From Imperialibacter sp. EC-SDR9 (GTDB lineage Bacteria > Bacteroidota > Bacteroidia > Cytophagales > Cyclobacteriaceae): DNA of 64,000 nucleotides. Positions 8,850-17,810 of the stretch are shown piece after piece. The notes beneath the pieces are model-generated. The model saw only the letters and a list, made by a program, of their open reading frames with translations. It searched no databases and was not told the DNA's origin. The stretch lies in contig NZ_LR701580.1 in NCBI RefSeq assembly GCF_902498805.1, positions 62,001-126,000 of the forward strand, given 5' to 3'. Position 1 is the first letter of the stretch. Every line of letters starts with the position of its first letter. Made by a program: the position numbers and the translations under genes.

Positions 8850-11225
8850 TTGACAGAGAACAGCAACACAAGCGGATCAGGTTTAGGTGCGGACGTGAAT
8901 GAATCAGATGCGTTCAACGACCTTGACGTCGAAAAGCTACTTCAGGTAGTAAGGAGTAGTATTTTATATGTGGTAGCCATTTTTGCGGTCGCTGGCACTG
9001 CTTCATACGCTTTTCTCAGGTACACCAAGCCTGTCTACGAATCTGAGTCGCAGTTAAAGCTCAATATTCAGAATGAAGCAGTGATTTTGGGGGTACAAAA
9101 CCCCCTGGAGAATTCGGGTGTGAACTCACTATCCGGTGAAATCGAACTCCTTAAATCAAACCTGTTTTTCAGTCGGGTTGTTGAGGCGATTAACTATAAT
9201 GTGTCTTACCACTACTATGGAAATATCCTTACCGAGGAGCGATACAGGAACAGCCCGTTTGTGGTCAGTTATAAGTTGCATAATACCGGCTTTTTCGATA
9301 GGCCTATCGATATCGAAATTATTTCGGAAAGCGAATTTGAATTGTCATTTGAACCTGCTGAGCAGTCAGGTGCCTCCCGGCATAAATTTGGCGAAACGAT
9401 CAGTACCCCTGACTACAATCTTCTGATTGAGAAGACTGAGAATTTCGCAGAGGATAATGGCATCGGCAAATATTATTTCACTATCAATAGTGAGTCAGCG
9501 TTAATTAGCTTTTTCCAATCAAACGTCACTGTTCAGCCACTCAACTTTAGTGCAAAAACGATAAAGATCTCTTTGAGAGACTTCAATAAGTATAAAGCGA
9601 GAGATTTTGTGACAGCTATTGATACCCTATATCTCAAATATACAACCGAGGAAAAAAACCAGGCTATTGAGCAAAAGCTTTCATTCCTGGATGAGCAACT
9701 GGGAATTACAGAAAGGAAAATAGAGGAGTACGAGGACTATTTTGAAAACTTTACGATAGAGAACCGAACTACGAATATTCAGACAGACTTAGGCCGAACA
9801 ATCGTACTGTTACAGTCGCTCGACTCGCAGCGATACGATCTGCAAAACAAGCTGACCAATATTCAGATGGCACAGGAGCAAATGGACAAGGGCGAGCCGT
9901 TGCTGCTAGCCAACTACAACTCCAGGTCTTTACCAGAGTTCATATCCGGTTCTTTGACAGAATATAACAAGTTGTTCGGAGAGCGGGAAGTGTTGCTGGG
10001 GTCTTACAATGAGAATACCCATGCGGTGTCTCGCATGACTCAGCGGCTGGAGACTTTGAAGAAAAATGTTAGAGGCATCACAGAAGAGTACAAAGAAAAT
10101 CTTGTGAAGGCGCTAAGAGAGTTGGATGTTAGAAGGGCCAACCTCGAGCGAAACTTCGTCGAATTACCTTCCATGGGTACCGAGTTTAACAAAACCAGAA
10201 GGTTTTACAATCTTCAGGAAGAGTTCTACTTTTCTTTGATAAAGAGCAAAGCCGAACTGGAAATAGCCAAGGCGGGAACAGTTCAGGACTTCGACATTCT
10301 GTCGCCAGCATCTTTACCAACGGATCCAGTGCATCCCAAACAACTACTCATTTACGGTGTAGGTGCCGTTAGCGGCCTTTTGTTGAGCCTTCTCTTTGTC
10401 GGCTTAAGATACCTGTTAGACAATAAGATCTCTCACCAAAGAGAGCTTGAGCGTTTGGTTAGCGTGCCAATTCTTGGTTCCATTCCAGTGTACAAGAGAG
10501 AAAAGTTGTTGACCACAAAGCTGTTGGTGCATAAGATTCCTCAGTCAGTAATAAGCGAATCGCTACGCAGTATCAGGACAAACATGGACTTTTTACTCAA
10601 CGGAGGAGACCAGCGGGTAATTGCTGTGACGTCAACCATTAGCGGTGAAGGCAAGACGTTTGTTGCGGTGAACCTGGGAGGTATTTTGGCTAAAACAGGG
10701 CAGAAGGTGCTTGTGGTGGATCTTGATATGCGAAAACCCAAGATACATTTGGCGTTTGGTAGAGAGAAAGATGACAAGGGAATGTCTACTGTCCTTATCG
10801 GGCGGGACAAATTTGAGGATTGTGTGCAGACGACAGAGATTGAGGGGCTTCAATACTTAGGTGCTGGCCCTATTCCTCCAAACCCCTCTGAGCTGATGCT
10901 TGGGGAAAGGTTTGACAATTTTATCAAACAAGCATCCAAAAAGTATGACGTAGTAATACTTGATACGCCTCCTGTTGGCTTGGTGACAGACGGTGTGATT
11001 GTGATGAAAAAAGCGGATTTAACCCTGTACGTCGTAAGGGCCGACTATTCCAGGAAGATATTCTTAAAAACGCTACAGAAGTTGATCAAAATGAACAAGT
11101 TCAACAACATTTCTGTCATTCTGAACTCAGTGAAAATTTTAAATAAGAAAGGATATGGCTACGGCTATGGCTATGGCTATGGTTACGGCTATTACGATGA
11201 GGATCATAAGGGAAAAGCTAAATGA
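8850..11225 (+). CDS. Polysaccharide co-polymerase and tyrosine autokinase, Wzc-like
   Basis: 791 residues from a TTG start. TTG is chosen because it lies 8 bases after the upstream stop, has AAGG just before it, and no in-frame ATG occurs before the first membrane helix. The Wzz chain-length domain has a first TM helix at about 41-60, a long periplasmic coiled-coil part, and a second TM at about 499-522. The cytoplasmic BY-kinase domain has Walker A STISGEGKT (about 595-604), Walker A' VLVVDLDMRKP, and Walker B VVILDTPPVG (about 700-710). The C-terminal tail carries a run of seven Gly-Tyr pairs plus one Tyr, which is the expected autophosphorylation cluster. This protein controls polymer length and export together with the Wza-like protein upstream. 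Confidence 0.92.
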   Translation: MTENSNTSGSGLGADVNESDAFNDLDVEKLLQVVRSSILYVVAIFAVAGTASYAFLRYTKPVYESESQLKLNIQNEAVILGVQNPLENSGVNSLSGEIELLKSNLFFSRVVEAINYNVSYHYYGNILTEERYRNSPFVVSYKLHNTGFFDRPIDIEIISESEFELSFEPAEQSGASRHKFGETISTPDYNLLIEKTENFAEDNGIGKYYFTINSESALISFFQSNVTVQPLNFSAKTIKISLRDFNKYKARDFVTAIDTLYLKYTTEEKNQAIEQKLSFLDEQLGITERKIEEYEDYFENFTIENRTTNIQTDLGRTIVLLQSLDSQRYDLQNKLTNIQMAQEQMDKGEPLLLANYNSRSLPEFISGSLTEYNKLFGEREVLLGSYNENTHAVSRMTQRLETLKKNVRGITEEYKENLVKALRELDVRRANLERNFVELPSMGTEFNKTRRFYNLQEEFYFSLIKSKAELEIAKAGTVQDFDILSPASLPTDPVHPKQLLIYGVGAVSGLLLSLLFVGLRYLLDNKISHQRELERLVSVPILGSIPVYKREKLLTTKLLVHKIPQSVISESLRSIRTNMDFLLNGGDQRVIAVTSTISGEGKTFVAVNLGGILAKTGQKVLVVDLDMRKPKIHLAFGREKDDKGMSTVLIGRDKFEDCVQTTEIEGLQYLGAGPIPPNPSELMLGERFDNFIKQASKKYDVVILDTPPVGLVTDGVIVMKKADLTLYVVRADYSRKIFLKTLQKLIKMNKFNNISVILNSVKILNKKGYGYGYGYGYGYGYYDEDHKGKAK
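11151..11195 (+). repeat. Hexanucleotide repeat coding for (Gly-Tyr)7-Tyr
   Basis: Within the end of the Wzc-like gene, GGNTAY units repeat seven times, most as GGCTAT, followed by one extra TAC. The unit is six bases, so gain or loss of copies keeps the reading frame and only changes the number of tyrosines (eight here). Confidence 0.9.
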
Positions 11226-11473
11226 TTTGTCAATTGACTGACTGTCAATAAATAATAGGTCAACACTTCAATTTGCCATTCAATAGGAATCATTGCTATT
11301 TTTTTTGAAAACCGATCTTTTTATTGGAACACATCCAATTATTTTGATTTTTCTTTGACAGAAATTTAAATAATTGCCTATCTTACATAAACCCTCTGCG
11401 ACATAATGAGCAAAGAAGTTTTTCACTTAGAAAGATTGTTTTCGGGGATTCAATACCCTAGTTTTTTTGTTCC

Positions 11474-11481
11474 TACCTTTG
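11474..11481 (+). promoter_or_regulatory. Candidate Bacteroidota -7 box (TACCTTTG)
   Basis: TACCTTTG matches the TAnnTTTG box of Bacteroidota housekeeping promoters and lies 24 bases before the ATG of the TPR gene. I find no good TTTG or TTG element 19-21 bases upstream of it. The 280 bases between the kinase gene and this gene otherwise show only a weak ATTGAC/GTCAAT hairpin just after the kinase stop. Confidence 0.3.
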
Positions 11482-11505
11482 TCACACTATTAATCATCAC
11501 ATTTA

Positions 11506-12915
11506 ATGGCGGAAGATTTTCGTAAGAAAGAGCTTAAAGAGCTGGTAGAGAAATTTGAGGACTTTGTGAAGGGGAGAGCCAGCCATTATTTTGAGGAAGA
11601 TGACTTCGAGAATATTATCGATTATTACCTTGATAAATTGAAGTTCAGTAAGGCGTTAAAAGCAGTCAATGTAGCATTCGATCAATTTCCATTTTCAGTG
11701 GAATTAATGTTGCGAAAGGCAACTATACTCACCTCGCTTGAAGAGTATGACGAGGCACTCAAATTGCTGGAAACCGCTGAAAATCTACAGCCTGGAGATT
11801 CTGAGATCATTCTTCTTAAAGGAAATATCCTGTCGCTCAATGGAAACTATGATGAAGCAATTGAGGCCTTGAATAACGCCCTTGAATGGATAGAAGACAA
11901 AGATGAGGTGTTTTACAATATCGGGTTGGCATTTCAGGGAAAAGGAGACTACAAGCAGGCGGCTGATAATTACAAGCTAGCCATAGAGTTCAATATCAAT
12001 CATGAGAATGCGCTGTACGAACTGGCTTACTGCCTGGATGTGGCCGGGGAGCTTGAGAGCAGCCTTGACTATTATAAGCAGTTCATTGATAGAGATCCTT
12101 TTTCGGAGTATGCCTGGTATAACCTCGGCATAGTTTACAACAAGCTTGGAAGGCATGTGGAAGCTATTGATGCCTATGAGTACGCCGCTGCCATCGACGA
12201 TAGTTTTAGCTCAGCCTACTTCAATATGGGCAATGCTTACCTTAATATAGAGGAGTACGATAAAGCATTAAAGGCGTTTCAAACAACTGAGGAATTAGAG
12301 GGGCCAAGCTCCGAAACCTATTGCTATATTGGAGCTGCCTATGAAAAATTGGGCGAATTGGATGAGGCGTTGTCTTTCTACAGACGAGCTGCCAAGCTTG
12401 ATGACATGTATGACGAAGCCTATTTTGGTATTGCATCATGTTTGAAGGCCCAGGAAAGGTGGTTTGAATCTATTCATTTCTATAATAAAGCACTGAAACT
12501 CAACGCTGAAAACCCCGATTATTGGTTGGCCGTGGCTGAGGCTGAGTACAAAGTGGGCAACATCGTTTCCAGTATGGATGCTTTTGAGGAGGCAACCATT
12601 CTTGATCCCAAAAACCCTATGGCCTGGCTTGGCTGGTCGCACATTTATTTTGAGCAGGGCCAGTATGAGAAGGCTATCGACACTGTTTCTTCTGGCATGG
12701 ATGAATGCCCCGAGGAGTCCGATTTATACTACAGAGCTACCGTGTATCTAATAACTGCAGGCCGATTCAAAGAGGCCTTTGCAATTTTGGAAAATGCCTT
12801 AACTTTGGATTTTGAAAATCACGTCGTCCTCTTTGAGTTTTTTCCAAAACTTGAGACACAGAAGGCATTATACAAAATCATTGAACGCTATAAGTCTAAT
12901 AATAAAGATAAATAA
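11506..12915 (+). CDS. Cytoplasmic tetratricopeptide-repeat protein
   Basis: 469 residues, no signal peptide and no membrane helix. From about residue 50 to 440 it is a chain of 34-residue TPR units with the usual W/L-x2-L/G-x2-Y-x8-A...A...P spacing, for example AWYNLGIVYNKLGRHVEAIDAY and AYFNMGNAYLNIEEYDKALKAF. I count about eleven units. The N-terminal 45 residues are acidic and helical. TPR chains bind protein partners; no enzyme domain is present, so no specific job can be given. It has its own spacer upstream, and a terminator follows it, so it is probably a single-gene unit. Confidence 0.85.
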   Translation: MAEDFRKKELKELVEKFEDFVKGRASHYFEEDDFENIIDYYLDKLKFSKALKAVNVAFDQFPFSVELMLRKATILTSLEEYDEALKLLETAENLQPGDSEIILLKGNILSLNGNYDEAIEALNNALEWIEDKDEVFYNIGLAFQGKGDYKQAADNYKLAIEFNINHENALYELAYCLDVAGELESSLDYYKQFIDRDPFSEYAWYNLGIVYNKLGRHVEAIDAYEYAAAIDDSFSSAYFNMGNAYLNIEEYDKALKAFQTTEELEGPSSETYCYIGAAYEKLGELDEALSFYRRAAKLDDMYDEAYFGIASCLKAQERWFESIHFYNKALKLNAENPDYWLAVAEAEYKVGNIVSSMDAFEEATILDPKNPMAWLGWSHIYFEQGQYEKAIDTVSSGMDECPEESDLYYRATVYLITAGRFKEAFAILENALTLDFENHVVLFEFFPKLETQKALYKIIERYKSNNKDK

Positions 12916-12941
12916 GAATTGCCTTTTTTTAAGGTTGTTTG

Positions 12942-12973
12942 AAAGCCATGCCTTGTGTGTATTGGCTTTTTTT
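12942..12973 (+). terminator. Rho-independent terminator after the TPR gene
   Basis: AAAGCCA pairs with TGGCTTT across a 14-base loop and runs directly into a T tract. It lies 27 bases after the TPR stop codon. Confidence 0.65.
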
Positions 12974-12996
12974 GTTTGGAATTTTAGGAAATTGAG

Positions 12997-13767
12997 ATGT
13001 TAGAAAACTATGCATTAAGTAAGGTTCCGGAGAGAACTAAGAAGCCACGACAGACAGGTTTTACCATGGTGATGGATAAAGGGAGCAGTCTTAGAGAAGC
13101 AGCGGATTTGCTTGAAACATGTGGTGAGTATGTCGATATTATTAAGTTAGGCTGGGCGACTTCATACGTGTTCCCAAAACTAAAAGAGAAAATTGACCTC
13201 TATCAGTCGGCGGGTATACCTGTATATCTTGGAGGCACTTTGTTTGAAGCCTTTGTAATCAGGGATCAATTTGATGACTATAGAAAGGTTTTGGACAAAT
13301 ACGGATTGAAGTATGCAGAGGTGTCGGACGGCTCTATTACCCTCGATCATGACAGAAAATGCGAATACATTCAGCAGTTGTCTAGCCAGGTAACTGTATT
13401 GTCAGAAGTCGGATCAAAGGATGCTGCCAAGATCATCCCACCTTATAAATGGATTGAGCAGATGCAGACGGAGTTGGACGCCGGTGCCTGGAAAGTGATT
13501 GGGGAGGCCAGAGAAGGAGGAAACGTTGGTTTGTTCAGAGATTCTGGAGAAGTACGCCAGGGTCTGGTGGAGGAAATTTTAACGAAAATTCCGTTTGAGC
13601 GGATTATATGGGAGGCACCTCAAAAGGCACAGCAAGTTTGGTTTATTAAGTTGCTGGGGGCCAATGTGAACCTGGGAAATATTGCCCCCCAAGAGGTAAT
13701 TCCGTTAGAAACGATAAGACTGGGCTTGAGAGGAGATACGTTTGATCATTTCCTGGGCCAGTTTTAA
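12997..13767 (+). CDS. comA: Phosphosulfolactate synthase (ComA family)
   Basis: 256 residues, soluble. ComA-type enzymes add sulfite to phosphoenolpyruvate to give (2R)-phospho-3-sulfolactate. This is the first step of archaeal coenzyme M synthesis and of sulfolactate synthesis in Bacillus. The barrel strands read as in the family: GFTMVMDKG, YVDIIKLGWATSYVF, IPVYLGGTLFEAF, YAEVSDGSITLDHDRK, VLSEVGSKD, VIGEAREGGNVGLF, IIWEAPQKAQQVWFI, GANVNLGNIAPQEVIPLETIRLGLRGDT. The length is normal. It lies between two terminators, so it is transcribed alone. Its purpose in Bacteroidota is unclear; a link to sulfonate or sulfonolipid synthesis is an inference. The ComB phosphatase and ComC dehydrogenase partners are not in this window. 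Confidence 0.88.
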   Translation: MLENYALSKVPERTKKPRQTGFTMVMDKGSSLREAADLLETCGEYVDIIKLGWATSYVFPKLKEKIDLYQSAGIPVYLGGTLFEAFVIRDQFDDYRKVLDKYGLKYAEVSDGSITLDHDRKCEYIQQLSSQVTVLSEVGSKDAAKIIPPYKWIEQMQTELDAGAWKVIGEAREGGNVGLFRDSGEVRQGLVEEILTKIPFERIIWEAPQKAQQVWFIKLLGANVNLGNIAPQEVIPLETIRLGLRGDTFDHFLGQF

Positions 13768-13784
13768 CTATATGATTTTATTGG

Positions 13785-13817
13785 GAGGTCATTTCTTAAA
13801 TAGAAATGACCTCTTTT
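13785..13817 (+). terminator. Rho-independent terminator after comA
   Basis: Perfect 12-bp stem GAGGTCATTTCT / AGAAATGACCTC with a five-base loop, followed by TTTT. It lies 17 bases after the comA stop and 23 bases before the DUF368 start. Confidence 0.85.
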
Positions 13818-13840
13818 GTCAACACCTGGACGTCATTTAA

Positions 13841-14782
13841 ATGCCTAGAAAGTTAACTGACTATTTTTTGCTCTTTTTGAAGGGCCTGGCTATGGGAAGT
13901 GCGGATGTGATACCTGGAGTCTCCGGCGGAACAATTGCCTTCATCACAGGTATTTATGAAGAGCTATTGGACACTATCAAAGCATTTGACCTAACGGCGC
14001 TGAGGTTGCTTACAGGCTTCAAAATCAAGGAGCTTTGGCGCCACGTCAATGGTAGTTTTCTTGTGACCCTGCTTTCCGGTATCGGGTTGAGCATCATCAT
14101 CTTTGCGCAGGTGATCACACATTTGCTTGAACTGTATCCGATCTATGTGTGGTCTTTTTTCTTCGGCCTCATTATCATTTCCTCCATTACCATTGCCAGG
14201 CAGATCAAGAGCTGGTCTCCCGGCGTAGTGGTGGCATTCGTAGTAGGACTGGCTTCCGCTTACATCATTGTTTCATCTACCCCAGCCACCACACCAACGG
14301 CCTGGTGGTTTATCGTCCTGAGTGGAATGGTAGCCATTACCGCCATGATACTTCCTGGTATTTCCGGCAGCTTTATTTTGCTGATCATGGGCAAATACGA
14401 GTATGTGTTGAGGGCGCTTAAGGAGCTAAACTATCTTGTTATTGCTCTCTTCGCTGCCGGGTGTATTATAGGGCTTTTGTCATTTTCACGGGCGATTTCC
14501 TGGTTTTTAAAAAAGTACCACAATATGGCCATCGGACTGCTTTCCGGCTTTATGGTGGGGTCTCTGTACAAGATATGGCCCTGGAAACGGGTGGTGCAGT
14601 TTCGGTTGAATAGTGCAGGCGAACAGGTGCCCTTTATTGAAAGCAATGTATGGCCGCATTACTATCATAAGCTGACAGGGCAGGATCCTCAAATTCTGTT
14701 CGCACTGCTTTTCATTGCTCTTGGCTTTGGTGTTGTTGTGGTAATTGAAAAGATTGCACACACAAGTATCAAGAAAAAGTAA
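13841..14782 (+). CDS. DUF368 membrane protein, polyprenyl-phosphate transporter (PopT-like)
   Basis: 313 residues, with about eight to ten hydrophobic helices. The N-terminus has the DUF368 hallmark GLAMGSADVIPGVSGGTIAFITGIYEEL. A related motif recurs inside (MILPGISGSFILLIMGKYEYVL near residue 170), consistent with inverted repeats. DUF368 proteins have been shown in other bacteria to return undecaprenyl phosphate across the inner membrane so that the carrier can be reused for wall and polysaccharide synthesis. That role fits a genome with an exopolysaccharide cluster a few kilobases away. The stop codon TAA shares its last base with the ATG of aroE, so the two are co-translated. Confidence 0.85.
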   Translation: MPRKLTDYFLLFLKGLAMGSADVIPGVSGGTIAFITGIYEELLDTIKAFDLTALRLLTGFKIKELWRHVNGSFLVTLLSGIGLSIIIFAQVITHLLELYPIYVWSFFFGLIIISSITIARQIKSWSPGVVVAFVVGLASAYIIVSSTPATTPTAWWFIVLSGMVAITAMILPGISGSFILLIMGKYEYVLRALKELNYLVIALFAAGCIIGLLSFSRAISWFLKKYHNMAIGLLSGFMVGSLYKIWPWKRVVQFRLNSAGEQVPFIESNVWPHYYHKLTGQDPQILFALLFIALGFGVVVVIEKIAHTSIKKK

Positions 14783-15534
14783 TGTCTAGGCTGTTTGGTC
14801 TGATTGGTTTTCCTCTTACACATTCATTCTCGAAGAAATATTTTACACAAAAGTTTCTCGAAGAAGGAATCAACGACACGTCTTACGAGTTGTTCGAGAT
14901 GGAGGCCGCCGCTGGCTTTGCATCGTTGTTTAAAGAGAACGCCGACCTGGTAGGCATAAACGTCACCATCCCGCATAAAAAGGCAGTCATTCCTCTGCTG
15001 ACCAAGCTTGACCAGAGTGCGTCAAGAGTCGGGGCAGTCAATGTGATCAGAAAAGAGCCGGATGGAAGCCTGACAGGATTTAACTCGGACTACATAGGTT
15101 TTTTGCGCTCGTTGCAAAATTGGGCCGGCGATGAAATAGTTGGAGCAAAAGCCCTGGTGCTGGGCACAGGTGGAGCGGCTTCTGCCGTAAAAGTGGCGCT
15201 GGAGGACCTGAAGATTGAATTCCTTCAGGTGTCAAGGTCTGCCGGGAATGGTGTTATAACCTATGAAGGTTTGAAAAAAGAGCCCGGGATTATTGAGCAG
15301 CGGAGGCTTATTATTAATACGACACCATTAGGCACATACCCGGATATTGGAAAATGCCCGGACATTGGGTTTGATCAGATTGGTGCCGGCCATTTATTGT
15401 ATGACCTGGTCTACAATCCAGCCCAGACACTTTTTATGAAAAAAGGCCTACAGAACGGAGCCAAAGTAAAAAACGGATACGACATGCTGGTTTTGCAAGC
15501 CGAGCGAGCCTGGGAAATATGGAATCAAAAGTGA
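14782..15534 (+). CDS. aroE: Shikimate dehydrogenase
   Basis: 250 residues. It reduces 3-dehydroshikimate to shikimate with NADPH in aromatic amino-acid synthesis. The N-terminal substrate domain begins FGLIGFPLTHSFSKKYF, with the Ser pair that holds shikimate. The catalytic Lys is in GINVTIPHKKAVI and the Asp in TGFNSDYIGF. The NADP site is VLGTGGAASAVK. The end GYDMLVLQAERAWEIW is also standard. The length is that of the short Bacteroidota form. The start overlaps the stop of the DUF368 gene by one base, so coupling is expected. Confidence 0.94.
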   Translation: MSRLFGLIGFPLTHSFSKKYFTQKFLEEGINDTSYELFEMEAAAGFASLFKENADLVGINVTIPHKKAVIPLLTKLDQSASRVGAVNVIRKEPDGSLTGFNSDYIGFLRSLQNWAGDEIVGAKALVLGTGGAASAVKVALEDLKIEFLQVSRSAGNGVITYEGLKKEPGIIEQRRLIINTTPLGTYPDIGKCPDIGFDQIGAGHLLYDLVYNPAQTLFMKKGLQNGAKVKNGYDMLVLQAERAWEIWNQK

Positions 15535-15575
15535 TGATTATTTCGTTTATTCGTTGACCAACAAATTTCTACTCT

Positions 15576-17594
15576 TTGGACTTCGAACTAACTTCTGAAT
15601 ACCAACCCACCGGCGACCAGCCCAAGGCAATTGCTGAGCTTGTAAAAGGTTTAAATGCTAACGAGCCCGCCCAGACGCTGCTGGGAGTGACGGGCTCCGG
15701 AAAAACCTTCACCGTAGCCAACGTGATCAAGGAAGTGAACAGACCAGCCCTTGTCCTCAGCCACAACAAAACATTGGCTGCTCAGCTATTCGGCGAACTG
15801 AAGCAGTTCTTCCCTAACAATGCTGTTGAGTACTTCATTTCCTACTATGACTACTACCAGCCGGAAGCGTTCATTCCAACCACAGGACTTTACATAGAGA
15901 AGGATCTTTCCATCAACGAAGAAATTGAAAAGCTACGGCTAAGTGCTACTTCGGCGCTGCTAAGCGGAAGGCGGGACGTGATAGTGGTTGCTTCCGTCTC
16001 CTGCATATACGGTATAGGAAATCCGGATGAGTTTGGCAAAAATGTTATCCGGCTGGAAGAGGGGCAGCGGCTGACACGAAATCAGCTCCTTTTCAATTTT
16101 GTAGATATTTTGTACAGCCGAACAGAGGTGGAGTTCAAGCGGGGTAATTTTCGGGTGAAGGGTGATACGGTCGATATTTTCGTTGCTTATGCCGACTTTG
16201 CCTACCGCATTATTTTCTGGGGAGACGAAATTGAGTCTATTCAGCGAATTGATCCTCAGTCGGGCAAAAAGCTCAGCGACGAGAAAATCATCACAATATT
16301 TCCTGCAAACCTGTTTGTAACAGGGAAAGACGTGATCCAGCAGGCCATTATTGAAATACAGGACGACATGATGGCCCAGGTCAACTATTTTGAAAGCGAG
16401 CGTAGGTTTCTCGAAGCAAAACGGTTGAAAGAGCGAACAGAGTTTGACCTTGAAATGATCAGGGAGCTCGGCTATTGCTCAGGAGTGGAGAACTATAGCC
16501 GCTATTTCGACAGGCGGCAATCAGGCCAAAGACCGTTCTGTTTGCTTGACTATTTCCCTGAGGATTTTGTGATGGTGATTGACGAAAGCCATGTAACTGT
16601 GCCTCAGATCAGGGCCATGTGGGGAGGTGACAGATCAAGGAAAGTGAATCTGGTCGACTACGGTTTCAGGCTTCCATCGGCGCTGGACAACAGGCCGCTG
16701 ACGTTTAACGAGTTTGAAGGGATGTTGAGTCAGGTGATTTTTGTTAGTGCCACTCCGGCTGAGTACGAACTCCGAAAGTCAGAGGGTGTAGTTGTTGAGC
16801 AGATCATCAGGCCAACCGGCCTTCTTGACCCGGAGATTGATGTCAGGCCAAGTATCAATCAGATTGATGATCTGCTGGAAGAGATTGATGAGCGGGTGAA
16901 AAAAGAAGAACGGGTACTGGTAACAACGCTTACTAAAAGAATGGCGGAGGAGCTACAGAAGTACCTTGAGAGGGCTGGCGTGAAGTCACGCTATATCCAC
17001 TCAGAGGTGAATGCGCTCGACAGAGTAGAAATTCTTAGAGAGCTAAGACTAGGCGTTTTCGATGTCCTCGTAGGCGTCAACCTTCTGCGTGAGGGCCTCG
17101 ACTTACCGGAGGTTTCGCTGGTAGCTATTTTGGATGCGGACAAAGAGGGTTTTCTTCGGAACCAGCGGTCTCTGGTTCAGACAATTGGACGGGCGGCCAG
17201 AAATGAAAGCGGAAAGGTGATTATGTATGCCGATAAGGTTACTGACTCCATGCGTGAGGCCATTGACGAAACCTATCGGAGGAGAGACATCCAAATTGCT
17301 TACAACAAAGAGCACGGTATTACCCCCCGATCTGTTAAAAAGAATATCGGCTCAATTATGGGTCAAACTAAAGTGGCTGACTCCAAAAAGGACGGAAGGA
17401 AGTACTACGTTGAAAATGAGGAGCCAAGTATTGCCGCCGACCCGATTGTTCAATACATGCCAAAGCCTGAGCTCGAAAAGCTGATCAAGCAAACACAAAA
17501 AGCCATGGAAAAAGCTGCCAAGGAGCTGGATTTTATTGACGCAGCCAGATTGAGAGATGAATTGAGCGACCTGAAAAAACTTTACGAAAAATAG
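15576..17594 (+). CDS. uvrB: Excinuclease ABC subunit B
   Basis: 672 residues from a TTG start. TTG fits because the protein then begins MDFELTSEYQPTGDQPKAI, exactly where UvrB proteins begin, and no ATG is available. Walker A is GVTGSGKTF (37-45). The damage-clamping beta hairpin follows (YYDYYQPEAFIPTTGLYIEKD). The DEAD-like motif is VMVIDESHV. Helicase motifs V and VI are seen in GVNLLREGLDLPEVSLV and QTIGRAARN. The C-terminal UVR motif (about 632-667) contacts UvrC. UvrB is the damage-verification subunit of nucleotide excision repair, working with UvrA and UvrC, neither of which is in this window. It stands alone, 41 bases after aroE. Confidence 0.97.
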   Translation: MDFELTSEYQPTGDQPKAIAELVKGLNANEPAQTLLGVTGSGKTFTVANVIKEVNRPALVLSHNKTLAAQLFGELKQFFPNNAVEYFISYYDYYQPEAFIPTTGLYIEKDLSINEEIEKLRLSATSALLSGRRDVIVVASVSCIYGIGNPDEFGKNVIRLEEGQRLTRNQLLFNFVDILYSRTEVEFKRGNFRVKGDTVDIFVAYADFAYRIIFWGDEIESIQRIDPQSGKKLSDEKIITIFPANLFVTGKDVIQQAIIEIQDDMMAQVNYFESERRFLEAKRLKERTEFDLEMIRELGYCSGVENYSRYFDRRQSGQRPFCLLDYFPEDFVMVIDESHVTVPQIRAMWGGDRSRKVNLVDYGFRLPSALDNRPLTFNEFEGMLSQVIFVSATPAEYELRKSEGVVVEQIIRPTGLLDPEIDVRPSINQIDDLLEEIDERVKKEERVLVTTLTKRMAEELQKYLERAGVKSRYIHSEVNALDRVEILRELRLGVFDVLVGVNLLREGLDLPEVSLVAILDADKEGFLRNQRSLVQTIGRAARNESGKVIMYADKVTDSMREAIDETYRRRDIQIAYNKEHGITPRSVKKNIGSIMGQTKVADSKKDGRKYYVENEEPSIAADPIVQYMPKPELEKLIKQTQKAMEKAAKELDFIDAARLRDELSDLKKLYEK

Positions 17595-17741
17595 TGGACA
17601 GGGGCGGCGCAGAGGCATGTGAACTAGTTGACAAGAACTAACTTTCTTGAAATACCGTTGACTAAACGCATCCCTAAGCGTGAGTCGTTTCAAGAAGCTT
17701 GCCGCCGATAAAATTGCGAAAAATATTTCCGGTTTTAATCG

Positions 17742-17749
17742 TACCTTTG
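17742..17749 (+). promoter_or_regulatory. Candidate -7 box (TACCTTTG) upstream of the desaturase
   Basis: TACCTTTG matches the TAnnTTTG consensus and lies about 61 bases before the desaturase ATG. The upstream element is not clear. The spacer of about 215 bases between uvrB and the desaturase holds no other feature I can support. Confidence 0.35.
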
Positions 17750-17810
17750 TCAACTCAAATTATCAAGGTGCAAAAGGTTTCTTTTGTACTGTAAAATAAC
17801 AAGAACTCTA

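Noticed and set aside
11233-11249. ATTGAC-TGACT-GTCAAT hairpin after the Wzc-like gene
   Set aside because: Six pairs and no T tract; too weak to call a terminator.
17784-17810. TTG start for the desaturase nine codons upstream
   Set aside because: The ATG at 17811 gives the usual N-terminus and the extra residues look non-coding.
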